A stretch of DNA of 5,907 bases, from NCBI GenBank assembly GCA_964480455.1, contig CAYZQI010000228.1, positions 1 to 5,907 on the forward strand, read 5' to 3'. Source of the stretch: JAABSX01 sp964480455. GTDB lineage: Bacteria > Bacteroidota > Bacteroidia > Cytophagales > Microscillaceae. Below, piece after piece: positions 1 to 5,907 of the stretch. The position numbers and the translations under genes were made by a program. How positions within the stretch are numbered: position 1 is the stretch's first letter; each line of letters begins with the position of its first letter. Below the pieces are notes generated by a model. It was not told the origin of the DNA, did no database searches, and was given only the letters and a program-made list of their open reading frames with translations.

Positions 1-105
1 GGCAATGAAACACTGAAAACCATACAAAATTTTGCTCAAAATACTTTTTACACAAACCCTTACAGATTTCCACAGAAACTGTCAAACAACCAGCATTTCT
101 TTTAC

Positions 106-2403
106 TTAATTTCTCAACGCTACCGTTTTATTTTCTTGAAAATTCTTCAGTCCTTCCTCGAGAAAGTCTATAAAGTTTTGTACTTCAAGGTTATAGGCTT
201 CGGGCTTGGCAAGTAGATTGCCATTGTGGTCTAGCAGAGTGTAAAAAGGCTGTGCATTATTATTAAATCTAACTATCTGGAAATCAGCATTTTGGTCGCC
301 AATGGTTTTTTTGATTTTTTGGTCATACCCAGATTTGTACCATTGTTTTTCGGGCAGTGTTTTTTTGTCATCTACATACAGTGCCACTACTACATATTTT
401 TCTTGGAGGTATTTTAGCACAGCAGGGTCAGACCATACACGCGCTTCCATTTCACGACAATTCACACAGCCATGCCCTGTGAAATCTATAAAAACAGGTT
501 TATTGACCACTTTTGCATAGGCCAATCCTTCTTCATAGTCAAAAAAGCCTTCTAAGCTATGAGGAAGTTTCAAGAAATCGGCATATTTGACTTTGCTAAA
601 ATCTACATTTTTAGAAGGGATTTTACCTTCTCCTTGATTTGCTAAGTACAAATCGCTGTTTTTGAGTTTACGCTCTACTATCATTTCTGTCTCTGGGCTG
701 GTAACTAGGTCAAAATCAAGGGTGGACTGTGGCGGCAAGTAGCCTGCAAGTGGCTTGAGGGGCGCACCAAAAAGACCAGGTACCATATACACTACAAAAG
801 TAAAACTGACAATGGCAAGCATAGCACGCGGCACACTTATTTTCTGAATGGGCGAGTCGTGGGGCATTTGGATAGCACCCAAGAGGTAAAAGCCTATCAT
901 CGTAAAAATCACAATCCAAATAGCTAAAAATACATCACGGTCTAAGATACCCCAATGATAAACTTGGTCGGCAATGCTCAAAAACTTGAAGGCAAGGGCA
1001 AGTTCCAAGAATCCAAGCACTACTTTTACGGAGTTGAGCCAGCCGCCAGACCTGGGCAAGCTATTGAGCCAACTAGGAAAAGCCGCAAAAAGTGAAAAAG
1101 GCAAAGCTACTGCCAGCGAAAAGGCAAACATTCCCAAAATAGGTTTCAAAAACGAACCACCTGCCGACTCTACCAAAATAGCTCCTACAATGGGTCCTGT
1201 GCAAGAAAAAGAAACCAATGCCAGCGTAAAAGCCATAAAAAAGATACCATAATAGCCTCCTTTGTCGGCTTCTTTATCGGCTTTGTTTACCCACGAGCTA
1301 GGCAATACCAACTCATACATTCCTAAAAAAGAAAGGGCAAAAAATACAAATACTACAAAGAAGAATACATTTGGAATCCAGTGGGTACTGAGCCAGTTGG
1401 CAAAAGCAGGGCCGTTAATCCAAGCGATTCCTGTACCTAAGATGGTGTAAATCAAGATGATAGAAATACCATAAAAACTTGCCTTTTGGATAGCTTCGCG
1501 GCGGTGTTTGCGTTCTATTTTTCTGATTTCTTCGGGGCTGAGCCCATCTAAGTTTTCTTTTTTCTTATTTTTTGAGAAGAAAGTAACCGTCATAGGTATC
1601 ATCGGGAAGACACAAGGTGTGAGCAATGCCACCAAACCCGCCAAAAATGCCAACACCATAAACTTACTCAGCGTATAAATGCTTTCTCCAGAAGTATCGG
1701 TAATATTAGTATTATCCAATGAACTATCTGTGGGGACAATGGCCGCTTCGTTGTCTCGTTCATTGGCAGACTTTGTTTCTTCTTCTAATTCTAAATTTTT
1801 TTCAAGCTCATCACTTTGTGTGGTGTCTTGCGTACTATCATTTCTTACTAGTTCTGAAAGCTCTTCTTTATCTTCATCTTCAACTTTTGATACTTTCTCT
1901 ACTTCTTTTTTGGGAACTTCAGCAGCGAGTACTTTGATTTTATTATCAAAACTAAACCCCACAGTTTCGGGGCGGAGGCACTGCCCTGTGATGTTGCTAC
2001 AACATTGAAATTCAAAAGTGCCTTCTATTTTGGGGTCTTTTTGTAAGATTTTGATTTTTTGGCGAAACGTTGCCTTGCCTTCAAAATAGGTGATGTCTGC
2101 CTTCCAAGTTTTATCAAATTTCTTTTTTGCACCGATAGGGGAGAGGTCGCCCACTAGTTCATAGCTTGGGTGTTTGGTAAATTCAAAAGAAGTAGGAATA
2201 GGGCCTATATCGGGGTCGACATCGGAAGAGTAAATGTACCAGTCTTTCTCTATTTTTACTTCAAAGATGAGTTCTATGGTTTCTCCTATTACTGCTTCCT
2301 CTTTGGAGGCACGATAACTTTCGGTGGTTTTATCGGAGATGATTTGCGCAGTAGCACTTAGGGTTGCAAGGCAGAAGACTAGCAATAAACTTAGTTTTTT
2401 CAT
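106..2403 (-). CDS. dsbD: DsbD-family thiol:disulfide interchange protein (inner-membrane reductant transporter)
   Basis: This protein is predicted to carry electrons from cytoplasmic thioredoxin across the inner membrane to periplasmic thiol proteins. All three parts of DsbD are visible in its 765 residues. A signal peptide (about 1-19, ending SATAQ) precedes an N-terminal DsbD-alpha-like domain (about 25-160) with cysteines C134, C135 and C142. A strongly acidic, probably disordered linker (about 161-243) follows. The membrane domain (about 244-546) has roughly eight hydrophobic segments and the two expected cysteines, C264 in LLTPCVFPMIP and C401 in FSCTGPIVG. The C-terminal thioredoxin-like domain (about 610-755) has the redox motif C646-V-N-C649 within GHGCVNCRE. 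Length and order fit a full-length DsbD, and no key cysteine is missing. Unusual points are the CC doublet in the alpha domain and the long acidic linker. The start at 2403 gives a good signal peptide (MKKLSLLLVF) but has no Shine-Dalgarno, as at the other starts here. A -7-like element about 27 bp upstream suggests its own promoter. The TlpA-like lipoprotein at 3949 is a plausible recipient; that pairing is inference. Confidence 0.95.
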   Translation of the reverse strand: MKKLSLLLVFCLATLSATAQIISDKTTESYRASKEEAVIGETIELIFEVKIEKDWYIYSSDVDPDIGPIPTSFEFTKHPSYELVGDLSPIGAKKKFDKTWKADITYFEGKATFRQKIKILQKDPKIEGTFEFQCCSNITGQCLRPETVGFSFDNKIKVLAAEVPKKEVEKVSKVEDEDKEELSELVRNDSTQDTTQSDELEKNLELEEETKSANERDNEAAIVPTDSSLDNTNITDTSGESIYTLSKFMVLAFLAGLVALLTPCVFPMIPMTVTFFSKNKKKENLDGLSPEEIRKIERKHRREAIQKASFYGISIILIYTILGTGIAWINGPAFANWLSTHWIPNVFFFVVFVFFALSFLGMYELVLPSSWVNKADKEADKGGYYGIFFMAFTLALVSFSCTGPIVGAILVESAGGSFLKPILGMFAFSLAVALPFSLFAAFPSWLNSLPRSGGWLNSVKVVLGFLELALAFKFLSIADQVYHWGILDRDVFLAIWIVIFTMIGFYLLGAIQMPHDSPIQKISVPRAMLAIVSFTFVVYMVPGLFGAPLKPLAGYLPPQSTLDFDLVTSPETEMIVERKLKNSDLYLANQGEGKIPSKNVDFSKVKYADFLKLPHSLEGFFDYEEGLAYAKVVNKPVFIDFTGHGCVNCREMEARVWSDPAVLKYLQEKYVVVALYVDDKKTLPEKQWYKSGYDQKIKKTIGDQNADFQIVRFNNNAQPFYTLLDHNGNLLAKPEAYNLEVQNFIDFLEEGLKNFQENKTVALRN

Positions 2404-2429
2404 AAGGATATGAGGTGTTTTTTATATTT

Positions 2430-2437
2430 CAAAGTTA
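2430..2437 (-). promoter_or_regulatory. Candidate Bacteroidota -7 element for the dsbD-like gene
   Basis: On the minus strand these bases read TAACTTTG, an exact match to the Bacteroidota consensus TAnnTTTG recognised by the primary sigma factor of that phylum. It lies about 27 bp before the dsbD ATG, which would give a leader of about 20 nt. No clear TTTG -33 element is present at the usual 19-21 bp spacing, where the sequence is A-rich. The call therefore rests on the -7 box and its position alone. Confidence 0.45.
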
Positions 2438-2489
2438 CTGTTTTATTTACTTTTTTCATTTTTAATTACAAAATAAAAGCATCTAAAAT

Positions 2490-2521
2490 TTAAGAAAAGT
2501 CTCGATTTAGGCTTTCCTTAA
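2490..2521 (-). terminator. Imperfect 13-bp hairpin after the Omp85-like gene, possible terminator
   Basis: Arms at 2490-2502 (ttaagaaaagtct) and 2509-2521 (aggctttccttaa) flank a 6-nt loop. In minus-strand RNA the 13-position stem has one C-A mismatch and one G-U pair. It begins 18 bp after the stop of the Omp85-like gene, and the minus strand continues AUUUUAG, so the U-tract is short and interrupted. Position and stem length fit a weak intrinsic terminator or a 3'-end stabilising hairpin. It lies upstream of the candidate dsbD promoter, consistent with separate transcription of the two same-strand genes. Confidence 0.5.
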
Positions 2522-2539
2522 CAAAATCAAATTTCAAAT

Positions 2540-3679
2540 TTAAAAAGCCTCTCCAATAAGCACATAAAAACCTGTTTTTTCAGAAGTAAAAGCAAAATCA
2601 ATGCGCGTATAGATATCTTTTTTCTGAAAAATCAAGAAGCGTAAGCCTGCACCTCCCGCCCACACTAGGTTTTTGAGGTTGATGTTGCGAGGTTCATCTG
2701 CCACCGTAGCCACTGACCCAAATACAGCCAGTCCAATCCGCTTAGAAAAGCCCAAGGGCAAAGGTAGAAAACGAAATTCTGTCTGTGCAGCTATTTGATT
2801 TTTATCTCTGTAGCGTCCTGTGTAGTAACCCCTCATCAGGCTTTCTCCTCCCATCAGTGAAAGTTGATTGAAAGGTACATCACCTGCATTGAACTGCCCA
2901 AATAATTGCGCTGCCCAGACATTGTGCTTTCCTATTGGTCTGTGGATGCGTGTATCTGAGATGATGGTATTGAAGCCAAAACTGCTAATAGCATCATTGT
3001 AATGTAAGAAAGCCAATTCAGAAAAAAATCCCTTGCGAACGTTAAGTACATTGTGGCGATTGTCATATACCAGCCCTAGTCCGAAGCCTAAATTAGCAGA
3101 ACCTTCTGCACCAAGGGGAAGTTCGGTGATGGTTTCACCTTCGGGTGGTACAAATTCTACCCCTGCCAAACGCTGAAAATCAACTTCTAAGCCTACAAAA
3201 AAATTGTCGACTACTTTCCGTAAAAGACGCTGTTTTATCAAAATTTGGTTGGCATCTACTTTTGCTAAATAATCCTTGGGTGTATCTAAGCCTATGCCGT
3301 GGTAGAGCAGTGGAAAACTTTGTAGGCGTACTCTTCCCAACAAAAACCAACGGTCTTGGTGGCTATAGAGCGCATTGTCAAACCAAAATCCATATTGATT
3401 TTCTAGTGTAAAAAAAGTAAAACCATTTACTTCACTCAGACGGTTGGTCGTGTCGCGCCTTGCATAGTAAATCAGCAATGAATTAAGACCTATTTCTAAA
3501 TTAGTTTCGGGGGCATAGCCCAAAGTAGGGTAAATCAGTAGTTGTGGTTTAGATACATCAGAAGTATCATTGATTAAGCTATTGATATAACGTTTGATAA
3601 AACTTTGTGCGCTTACGGTTTGTATTGCACCCGTGATGTTCCCAAACAGTAACAAAAAAAAGAGTATGTGTTTTTTCAT
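2540..3679 (-). CDS. BamA/TamA-family (Omp85) outer-membrane beta-barrel protein without POTRA domains
   Basis: This is predicted to be an outer-membrane beta-barrel of the Omp85 superfamily, which includes proteins that insert or translocate other proteins. Residues 1-24 form a signal peptide with a likely cut after VSA. Alternating hydrophobic and aromatic strand patterns run from about 46 to the terminal phenylalanine (GEAF), as usual for outer-membrane barrels. The most diagnostic stretch is GGESLMRGYYTGRYRD (277-292), which matches the conserved (V/L)RGY/F motif of Omp85 loop 6. GLGLVYDNRHNVLNVRKG (200-217) matches the conserved D-x-R-x-x-x-x-x-x-x-G strand motif. Canonical BamA has several N-terminal POTRA domains. 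Here only about 20 residues separate the signal peptide from the first barrel strand, so the protein is essentially barrel only. Nothing suggests truncation: start, signal peptide and stop are intact. The substrate and function are unknown. It is divergent from the TlpA-like gene and upstream of dsbD on the same strand, with a 136-bp gap, so a tight operon is unlikely. Confidence 0.85.
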   Translation of the reverse strand: MKKHILFFLLLFGNITGAIQTVSAQSFIKRYINSLINDTSDVSKPQLLIYPTLGYAPETNLEIGLNSLLIYYARRDTTNRLSEVNGFTFFTLENQYGFWFDNALYSHQDRWFLLGRVRLQSFPLLYHGIGLDTPKDYLAKVDANQILIKQRLLRKVVDNFFVGLEVDFQRLAGVEFVPPEGETITELPLGAEGSANLGFGLGLVYDNRHNVLNVRKGFFSELAFLHYNDAISSFGFNTIISDTRIHRPIGKHNVWAAQLFGQFNAGDVPFNQLSLMGGESLMRGYYTGRYRDKNQIAAQTEFRFLPLPLGFSKRIGLAVFGSVATVADEPRNINLKNLVWAGGAGLRFLIFQKKDIYTRIDFAFTSEKTGFYVLIGEAF

Positions 3680-3815
3680 GGCATTGAGTTATAGAGTAAC
3701 TGATGTATAAATGCACTTCTTTTAAAGTTCAAATACATTGAGTTAAACTATTTTGCTGTTGATAATAATTTCATTCAAAAAATGTAAATACTGTTTACTT
3801 ACTTCAAAGTTTTGA

Positions 3816-3872
3816 TTTTAGCATGGTTTTAGCACTTAGTTTGAACAATTTTTAGGGCTAAAATTGTTTCAA
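3816..3872. promoter_or_regulatory. Dyad and TTTTAG hexamer cluster in the divergent intergenic region, candidate operator
   Basis: The 269-bp gap between the two divergent genes (3680-3948) contains an imperfect inverted repeat. Its arms are 3841-3855 (ttgaacaatttttag) and 3858-3872 (ctaaaattgtttcaa), complementary except for one bulged base on each side and with GG at the centre. The hexamer TTTTAG occurs at 3816, 3827 and 3850 and inverted (CTAAAA) at 3858. The first two copies extend to TTTTAGCA and are exactly 11 bp apart, one helical turn. The cluster ends just before a promoter-like element for the plus-strand gene, a suitable place for a regulator. AT-rich sequence makes chance repeats easier, and no regulator is identified. 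Confidence 0.35.
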
Positions 3873-3877
3873 TCGTA

Positions 3878-3895
3878 TAAATTTGACTTAATTTG
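3878..3895 (+). promoter_or_regulatory. Candidate -7 promoter elements for the TlpA-like lipoprotein gene
   Basis: TAAATTTG at 3878-3885 matches the Bacteroidota TAnnTTTG consensus exactly but has no TTTG at the expected -33 distance. An overlapping alternative is TTAATTTG at 3888-3895, with one mismatch; it has TTG at 3864-3866, a 21-bp spacer. Either would give a leader of about 45-65 nt before the ATG at 3949. On the opposite strand, a TACATTTT box (3779-3786) with TTTG at 3805-3808 is a weak candidate for the divergent Omp85-like gene. Confidence 0.4.
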
Positions 3896-3948
3896 GCAAT
3901 CTCAATAAAGTCATCAGTTCAATTTTTACTGCAAAATTTTATTTATCA

Positions 3949-5115
3949 ATGCAAAATTTAACTTATTATACCTGGATACTTTGGGCAAGTGTATGGCTTA
4001 TGGCTTGCAATAGCAACCAAAAAAATACCGAAAAAAACACAGAAAACGGTGCAGCAACTGAAATAAAAGGTAAAGAAATCACCATCAAAGGAGAAACTTC
4101 TTCTCCACAAAAAGGTGAAATTATCCTTAAAAGAATACAAGACAATAACTTCATAGAAATAGGCTCTATCAAGATGAGTGGTACTCAGTTTGAGCTAAAG
4201 ACACGTATCAGCCAGCCCGATTTTTATGTGCTGAATGTATTTGGGCAGCGTGATATTCCATTGGTACTCAATGAAAACCAGCCCAATGTTCAAATAAATA
4301 TTGATACCAGCCAGCCCGATTTTGGTGTGAAAATTAAAGGTTCAAAAGATACCAACGATTATTATGTGCTTGAAGCCATCTTAAAAGGATTTGCTAATAA
4401 CTTGCAAGCCTTAGAGCAAAAACACAGCGAACAGCCCGCCCAGCTACAAAGGGCTTATACCGAACTTCAGCAAAGAAGTGTAAAAAAAGTAAAGGCTTTT
4501 ATAGACTCCATAGGGCCTAGTATTGTGAGCTACAGGGCAGCCAGTGCCTTAGCTCCTGAAGAAGAAGCAGCTTACCTCAATGCCTTTAATTCAAAAATGC
4601 AGACAGCCTTGCCTGAGTCTAAATATACACAACAATTGGCACTCAAAGTACAGGCTATCAACCAGGAGTTGGAAGCTACACAACATTTGCAAGTGGGAAA
4701 ACCTGCCCCAGATATTCAGCTCAATACACCCGAGGGAACTCCCATTGCGCTTTCTTCGCTCAAAGGAAAAGTGGTATTGGTTGATTTTTGGGCTTCGTGG
4801 TGTGGCCCTTGCCGACAGGAAAACCCTAATGTGGTAAAAATGTACAAACAATACAAAAACAAAGGCTTTGAAATCTATGGAGTTTCACTAGATAAAAACC
4901 GAGCAGATTGGCTAAGTGCCATTGAAGAAGATAAACTCACTTGGCTACACGTGTCTGATTTACAATTTTGGAATTCGGCAGCCGCACAGACTTATAATAT
5001 ACGTGCCATTCCTGCTACTTATTTAGTGGGCAAAGATGGCATCATTCTCGCAAAGAACCTCAGAGGACCTGCTTTGGAGGCAAAGGTGGCCGAAGTGCTT
5101 GAGGCTGCTTTGTAA
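3949..5115 (+). CDS. TlpA/ResA-type thioredoxin-domain lipoprotein (DUF4369-like N-terminus)
   Basis: This is a predicted membrane-anchored periplasmic thiol-disulfide oxidoreductase. Residues 1-20 form a lipoprotein signal with lipobox L-M-A-C20, followed by a polar N/T/E-rich tether (21-38). Residues about 40-128 are beta-rich (EITIKGETSS...GEIILKRI) and resemble the DUF4369 domain often fused to thioredoxins in Bacteroidota. Residues about 140-245 are helical and charged. The thioredoxin-like domain starts at about 248 (GKPAPDIQL). It contains the active site WASWC285-G-P-C288, the cis-proline loop AIPATYLV with P355, and the following GKDG turn, so all catalytic hallmarks are present. The 388-residue length is typical of this architecture. 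In known relatives the CXXC is kept reduced by DsbD or CcdA, and a DsbD is encoded 1.5 kb away on the other strand. Whether it serves cytochrome c maturation, general reduction or stress defence cannot be told from sequence. The ATG at 3949 gives the intact lipobox; no Shine-Dalgarno is present. The gene ends in a strong shared hairpin. Confidence 0.92.
   Translation: MQNLTYYTWILWASVWLMACNSNQKNTEKNTENGAATEIKGKEITIKGETSSPQKGEIILKRIQDNNFIEIGSIKMSGTQFELKTRISQPDFYVLNVFGQRDIPLVLNENQPNVQINIDTSQPDFGVKIKGSKDTNDYYVLEAILKGFANNLQALEQKHSEQPAQLQRAYTELQQRSVKKVKAFIDSIGPSIVSYRAASALAPEEEAAYLNAFNSKMQTALPESKYTQQLALKVQAINQELEATQHLQVGKPAPDIQLNTPEGTPIALSSLKGKVVLVDFWASWCGPCRQENPNVVKMYKQYKNKGFEIYGVSLDKNRADWLSAIEEDKLTWLHVSDLQFWNSAAAQTYNIRAIPATYLVGKDGIILAKNLRGPALEAKVAEVLEAAL
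4209..4323 (+). repeat. In-frame 16-bp direct repeat within the TlpA-like gene
   Basis: The sequence cagccagcccgatttt occurs at 4209-4224 and again at 4308-4323, exactly 99 bp (33 codons) apart and in the same frame. Both copies encode SQPDF (residues 88-92 and 121-125). A diverged NQPNV lies between them at 110-114. It may mark a repeated beta-strand unit in the DUF4369-like domain or simple codon coincidence. Confidence 0.6.
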
Positions 5116-5123
5116 AAAAAGGA

Positions 5124-5169
5124 AATCAAAAAAGCCCTCAGCTTGTGTGAGGGCTTCTTGGTTTTGATT
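5124..5169. terminator. Bidirectional intrinsic terminator between convergent genes
   Basis: A perfect 9-bp stem, aagccctca (5132-5140) with tgagggctt (5148-5156), encloses a 7-nt loop. An outer pair, aatcaaaa (5124-5131) with ttttgatt (5162-5169), extends it across a 5-nt bulge on one side. Read on the minus strand the GC-rich stem runs into TTTTTTGATT, a good U-tract for the lipoprotein gene 5168-5827. On the plus strand it runs into CTTGGTTTTGATT, weaker but usable for the TlpA-like gene, whose stop ends 8 bp before the structure. The outer arm overlaps the stop codon of the minus-strand gene. Confidence 0.88.
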
Positions 5170-5827
5170 ATTCTTTTATGTTAAGTACTTTTTTGAGGGC
5201 AGGATAATTATTTTTGATTACTTGCATTTCTTCATCAGATACGCCCCCGTAGCCTTGTTTGAGTTGAGTTTCTAAATTTTCAAGAGTTACTGTTTTCTCA
5301 TTTTCTTTGAGCATTTTGATAGTTTCTTTGATTTGGGTTTTGGCTTCGGCGGGAATTTTATCATCAGCAAGTTGCTTCTCAAGCTCTGCCAACTGCTCCT
5401 TGTAGTTAGTTGCCGCCTTTTCAGCAAGCCCCTGTTCCTTTGTTACAAGCGAGGTAGTAGCACTTACTACTTTCATATTTACCATACTAAACTCGGTGAT
5501 GTTGTTGAAGCCATGTTTTTTAAGGTAACTCTGCGCTTTTGCCATATTAGCCAAGGGGTTTTCATTATCAAACTCAGGGTCGTTTGCTTTGACATCTTCA
5601 ATAAAAGCAATATAATTTTTGACAAGTTTATCAGAAAGTTGAATACCGCCTATTTCATCTATTCCGCTATCGTCATCACCATTATCAGTCAAGGTAGTTT
5701 CGGAGGTGCTTTCTTCTGAGGTTTCGGAGGCTTCATCTTTTGAATCTTCTGTGGAACTGCCTCCACCGCAGGCTGCTAGGAGGTACAATAAAGTAAAAAA
5801 CAGGAAAAATAATTTTAGCTTTTTCAT
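5168..5827 (-). CDS. Small lipoprotein of unknown function with acidic tether and helical domain
   Basis: I do not recognise the family. The 219-residue product begins with a clear lipoprotein signal (MKKLKLFFLF..., lipobox L-A-A-C20), so it should be lipidated and membrane-anchored. After C20-GGGSS comes a low-complexity S/T/E/D-rich stretch (about 26-58, including DNGDDDSG), which looks like a flexible acidic tether. In Bacteroidota, acidic residues close to the lipidated cysteine can act as a surface-export signal, but here GGGSS directly follows the cysteine, so surface exposure is uncertain. The mature domain (about 62-219) looks mainly helical. Residues about 130-190 are rich in K, E, Q and L (EQLAELEKQL, IKETIKMLKE) and may form a helical hairpin or coiled coil. 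There are no cysteines beyond C20 and no catalytic motif that I can see. The gene is complete, convergent with the TlpA-like gene and shares its terminator. It could be a structural or binding protein; no function is assigned. Confidence 0.85.
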   Translation of the reverse strand: MKKLKLFFLFFTLLYLLAACGGGSSTEDSKDEASETSEESTSETTLTDNGDDDSGIDEIGGIQLSDKLVKNYIAFIEDVKANDPEFDNENPLANMAKAQSYLKKHGFNNITEFSMVNMKVVSATTSLVTKEQGLAEKAATNYKEQLAELEKQLADDKIPAEAKTQIKETIKMLKENEKTVTLENLETQLKQGYGGVSDEEMQVIKNNYPALKKVLNIKE

Positions 5828-5846
5828 AATGAATTGTTTGAGGTAG

Positions 5847-5878
5847 TAAATATAACTTACGTTTCGCTAGTTTCGAAA
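5847..5878 (-). promoter_or_regulatory. Weak candidate promoter for the small lipoprotein gene
   Basis: On the minus strand TATATTTA (5854 down to 5847) differs by one base from TAnnTTTG. TTTC (5878 down to 5875) differs by one base from the -33 TTTG, and the spacer is 20 bp. The -33-like box lies within the perfect 10-bp palindrome GTTTCGAAAC (5870-5879). A second GTTTCG is at 5861-5866. Both boxes are imperfect, so this is tentative. Confidence 0.3.
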
Positions 5879-5907
5879 CCCACAAAAAACAATTTAAGGG
5901 AATAAGC

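Noticed and set aside
1..105. Possible terminator or promoter downstream of dsbD
   Set aside because: Only a 4-bp hairpin (acag-aaa-ctgt) and a short palindrome attttg-ct-caaaat with a 2-nt centre are present. Minus-strand TATTTTG is one base short of TAnnTTTG. None is strong enough to call.
974..1252. Plus-strand open frame of 92 codons
   Set aside because: It lies entirely antisense to the membrane domain of the dsbD-like gene, and its translation shows no recognisable domain or signal.
1679..2008. Plus-strand serine-rich open frame of 109 codons
   Set aside because: It is antisense to the acidic linker of DsbD; reversed Glu/Asp codons give the Ser/Leu-rich composition, so it is a shadow.
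106..3679. Single operon of the Omp85-like gene and dsbD
   Set aside because: The 136-bp gap with a hairpin and an exact -7 element between them favours separate transcription, though partial read-through cannot be excluded.
3949..5115. Peroxiredoxin (AhpC/TSA) reading of the thioredoxin-domain lipoprotein
   Set aside because: The active site is WCGPC with two cysteines and a thioredoxin cis-proline loop, not the single peroxidatic PxxxTxxC motif of peroxiredoxins.
5333..5719. Plus-strand open frame of 128 codons
   Set aside because: It is fully antisense to the lipoprotein gene, which has a clear lipobox and terminator, while this frame has no coherent domain.

Overview
The window looks like ordinary chromosomal DNA from a member of the Bacteroidota, possibly a Cytophagales-type organism; the order is a guess. 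The evidence is an AT-rich composition with very A/T-rich intergenic gaps, four genes whose starts lack a Shine-Dalgarno sequence, at least one good match to the Bacteroidota -7 promoter element TAnnTTTG, and protein architectures common in that phylum. These are a DsbD with a GHGCVNC thioredoxin domain, a TlpA-like lipoprotein with a DUF4369-like N-terminus, and a short Omp85 barrel. No mobile element, RNA gene, CRISPR array or phage feature is visible.

Layout. Bases 1-105 are non-coding sequence downstream of the first gene. From 106 to 2403 (minus strand) lies a complete dsbD-like thiol:disulfide interchange protein. A 136-bp gap (2404-2539) holds a long imperfect hairpin and a -7-like promoter element. 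From 2540 to 3679 (minus) lies a 379-residue BamA/TamA-family outer-membrane barrel with no POTRA domains. A 269-bp divergent intergenic region (3680-3948) carries a large imperfect dyad and repeated TTTTAG hexamers next to promoter-like sequence. From 3949 to 5115 (plus) lies a lipoprotein with a TlpA/ResA-type thioredoxin domain. A strong hairpin at 5124-5169 separates it from the convergent gene at 5168-5827 (minus), a small lipoprotein of unknown function. Bases 5828-5907 are the upstream region of that last gene.

How the genes may fit together. All four products are predicted to be in the envelope. DsbD moves reducing equivalents from cytoplasmic thioredoxin across the inner membrane, and TlpA-like proteins are a known class of periplasmic recipients, so 106-2403 and 3949-5115 plausibly form a donor/acceptor pair. 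The Omp85 barrel between them and the acidic lipoprotein have no sequence-supported link to thiol chemistry; their proximity is only suggestive. Hairpins and promoter-like elements in each gap suggest that most genes are transcribed separately rather than as one operon. I found no strong evidence for a novel system. The items most worth a second look are the POTRA-less barrel, the structured divergent regulatory region and the unassigned lipoprotein.
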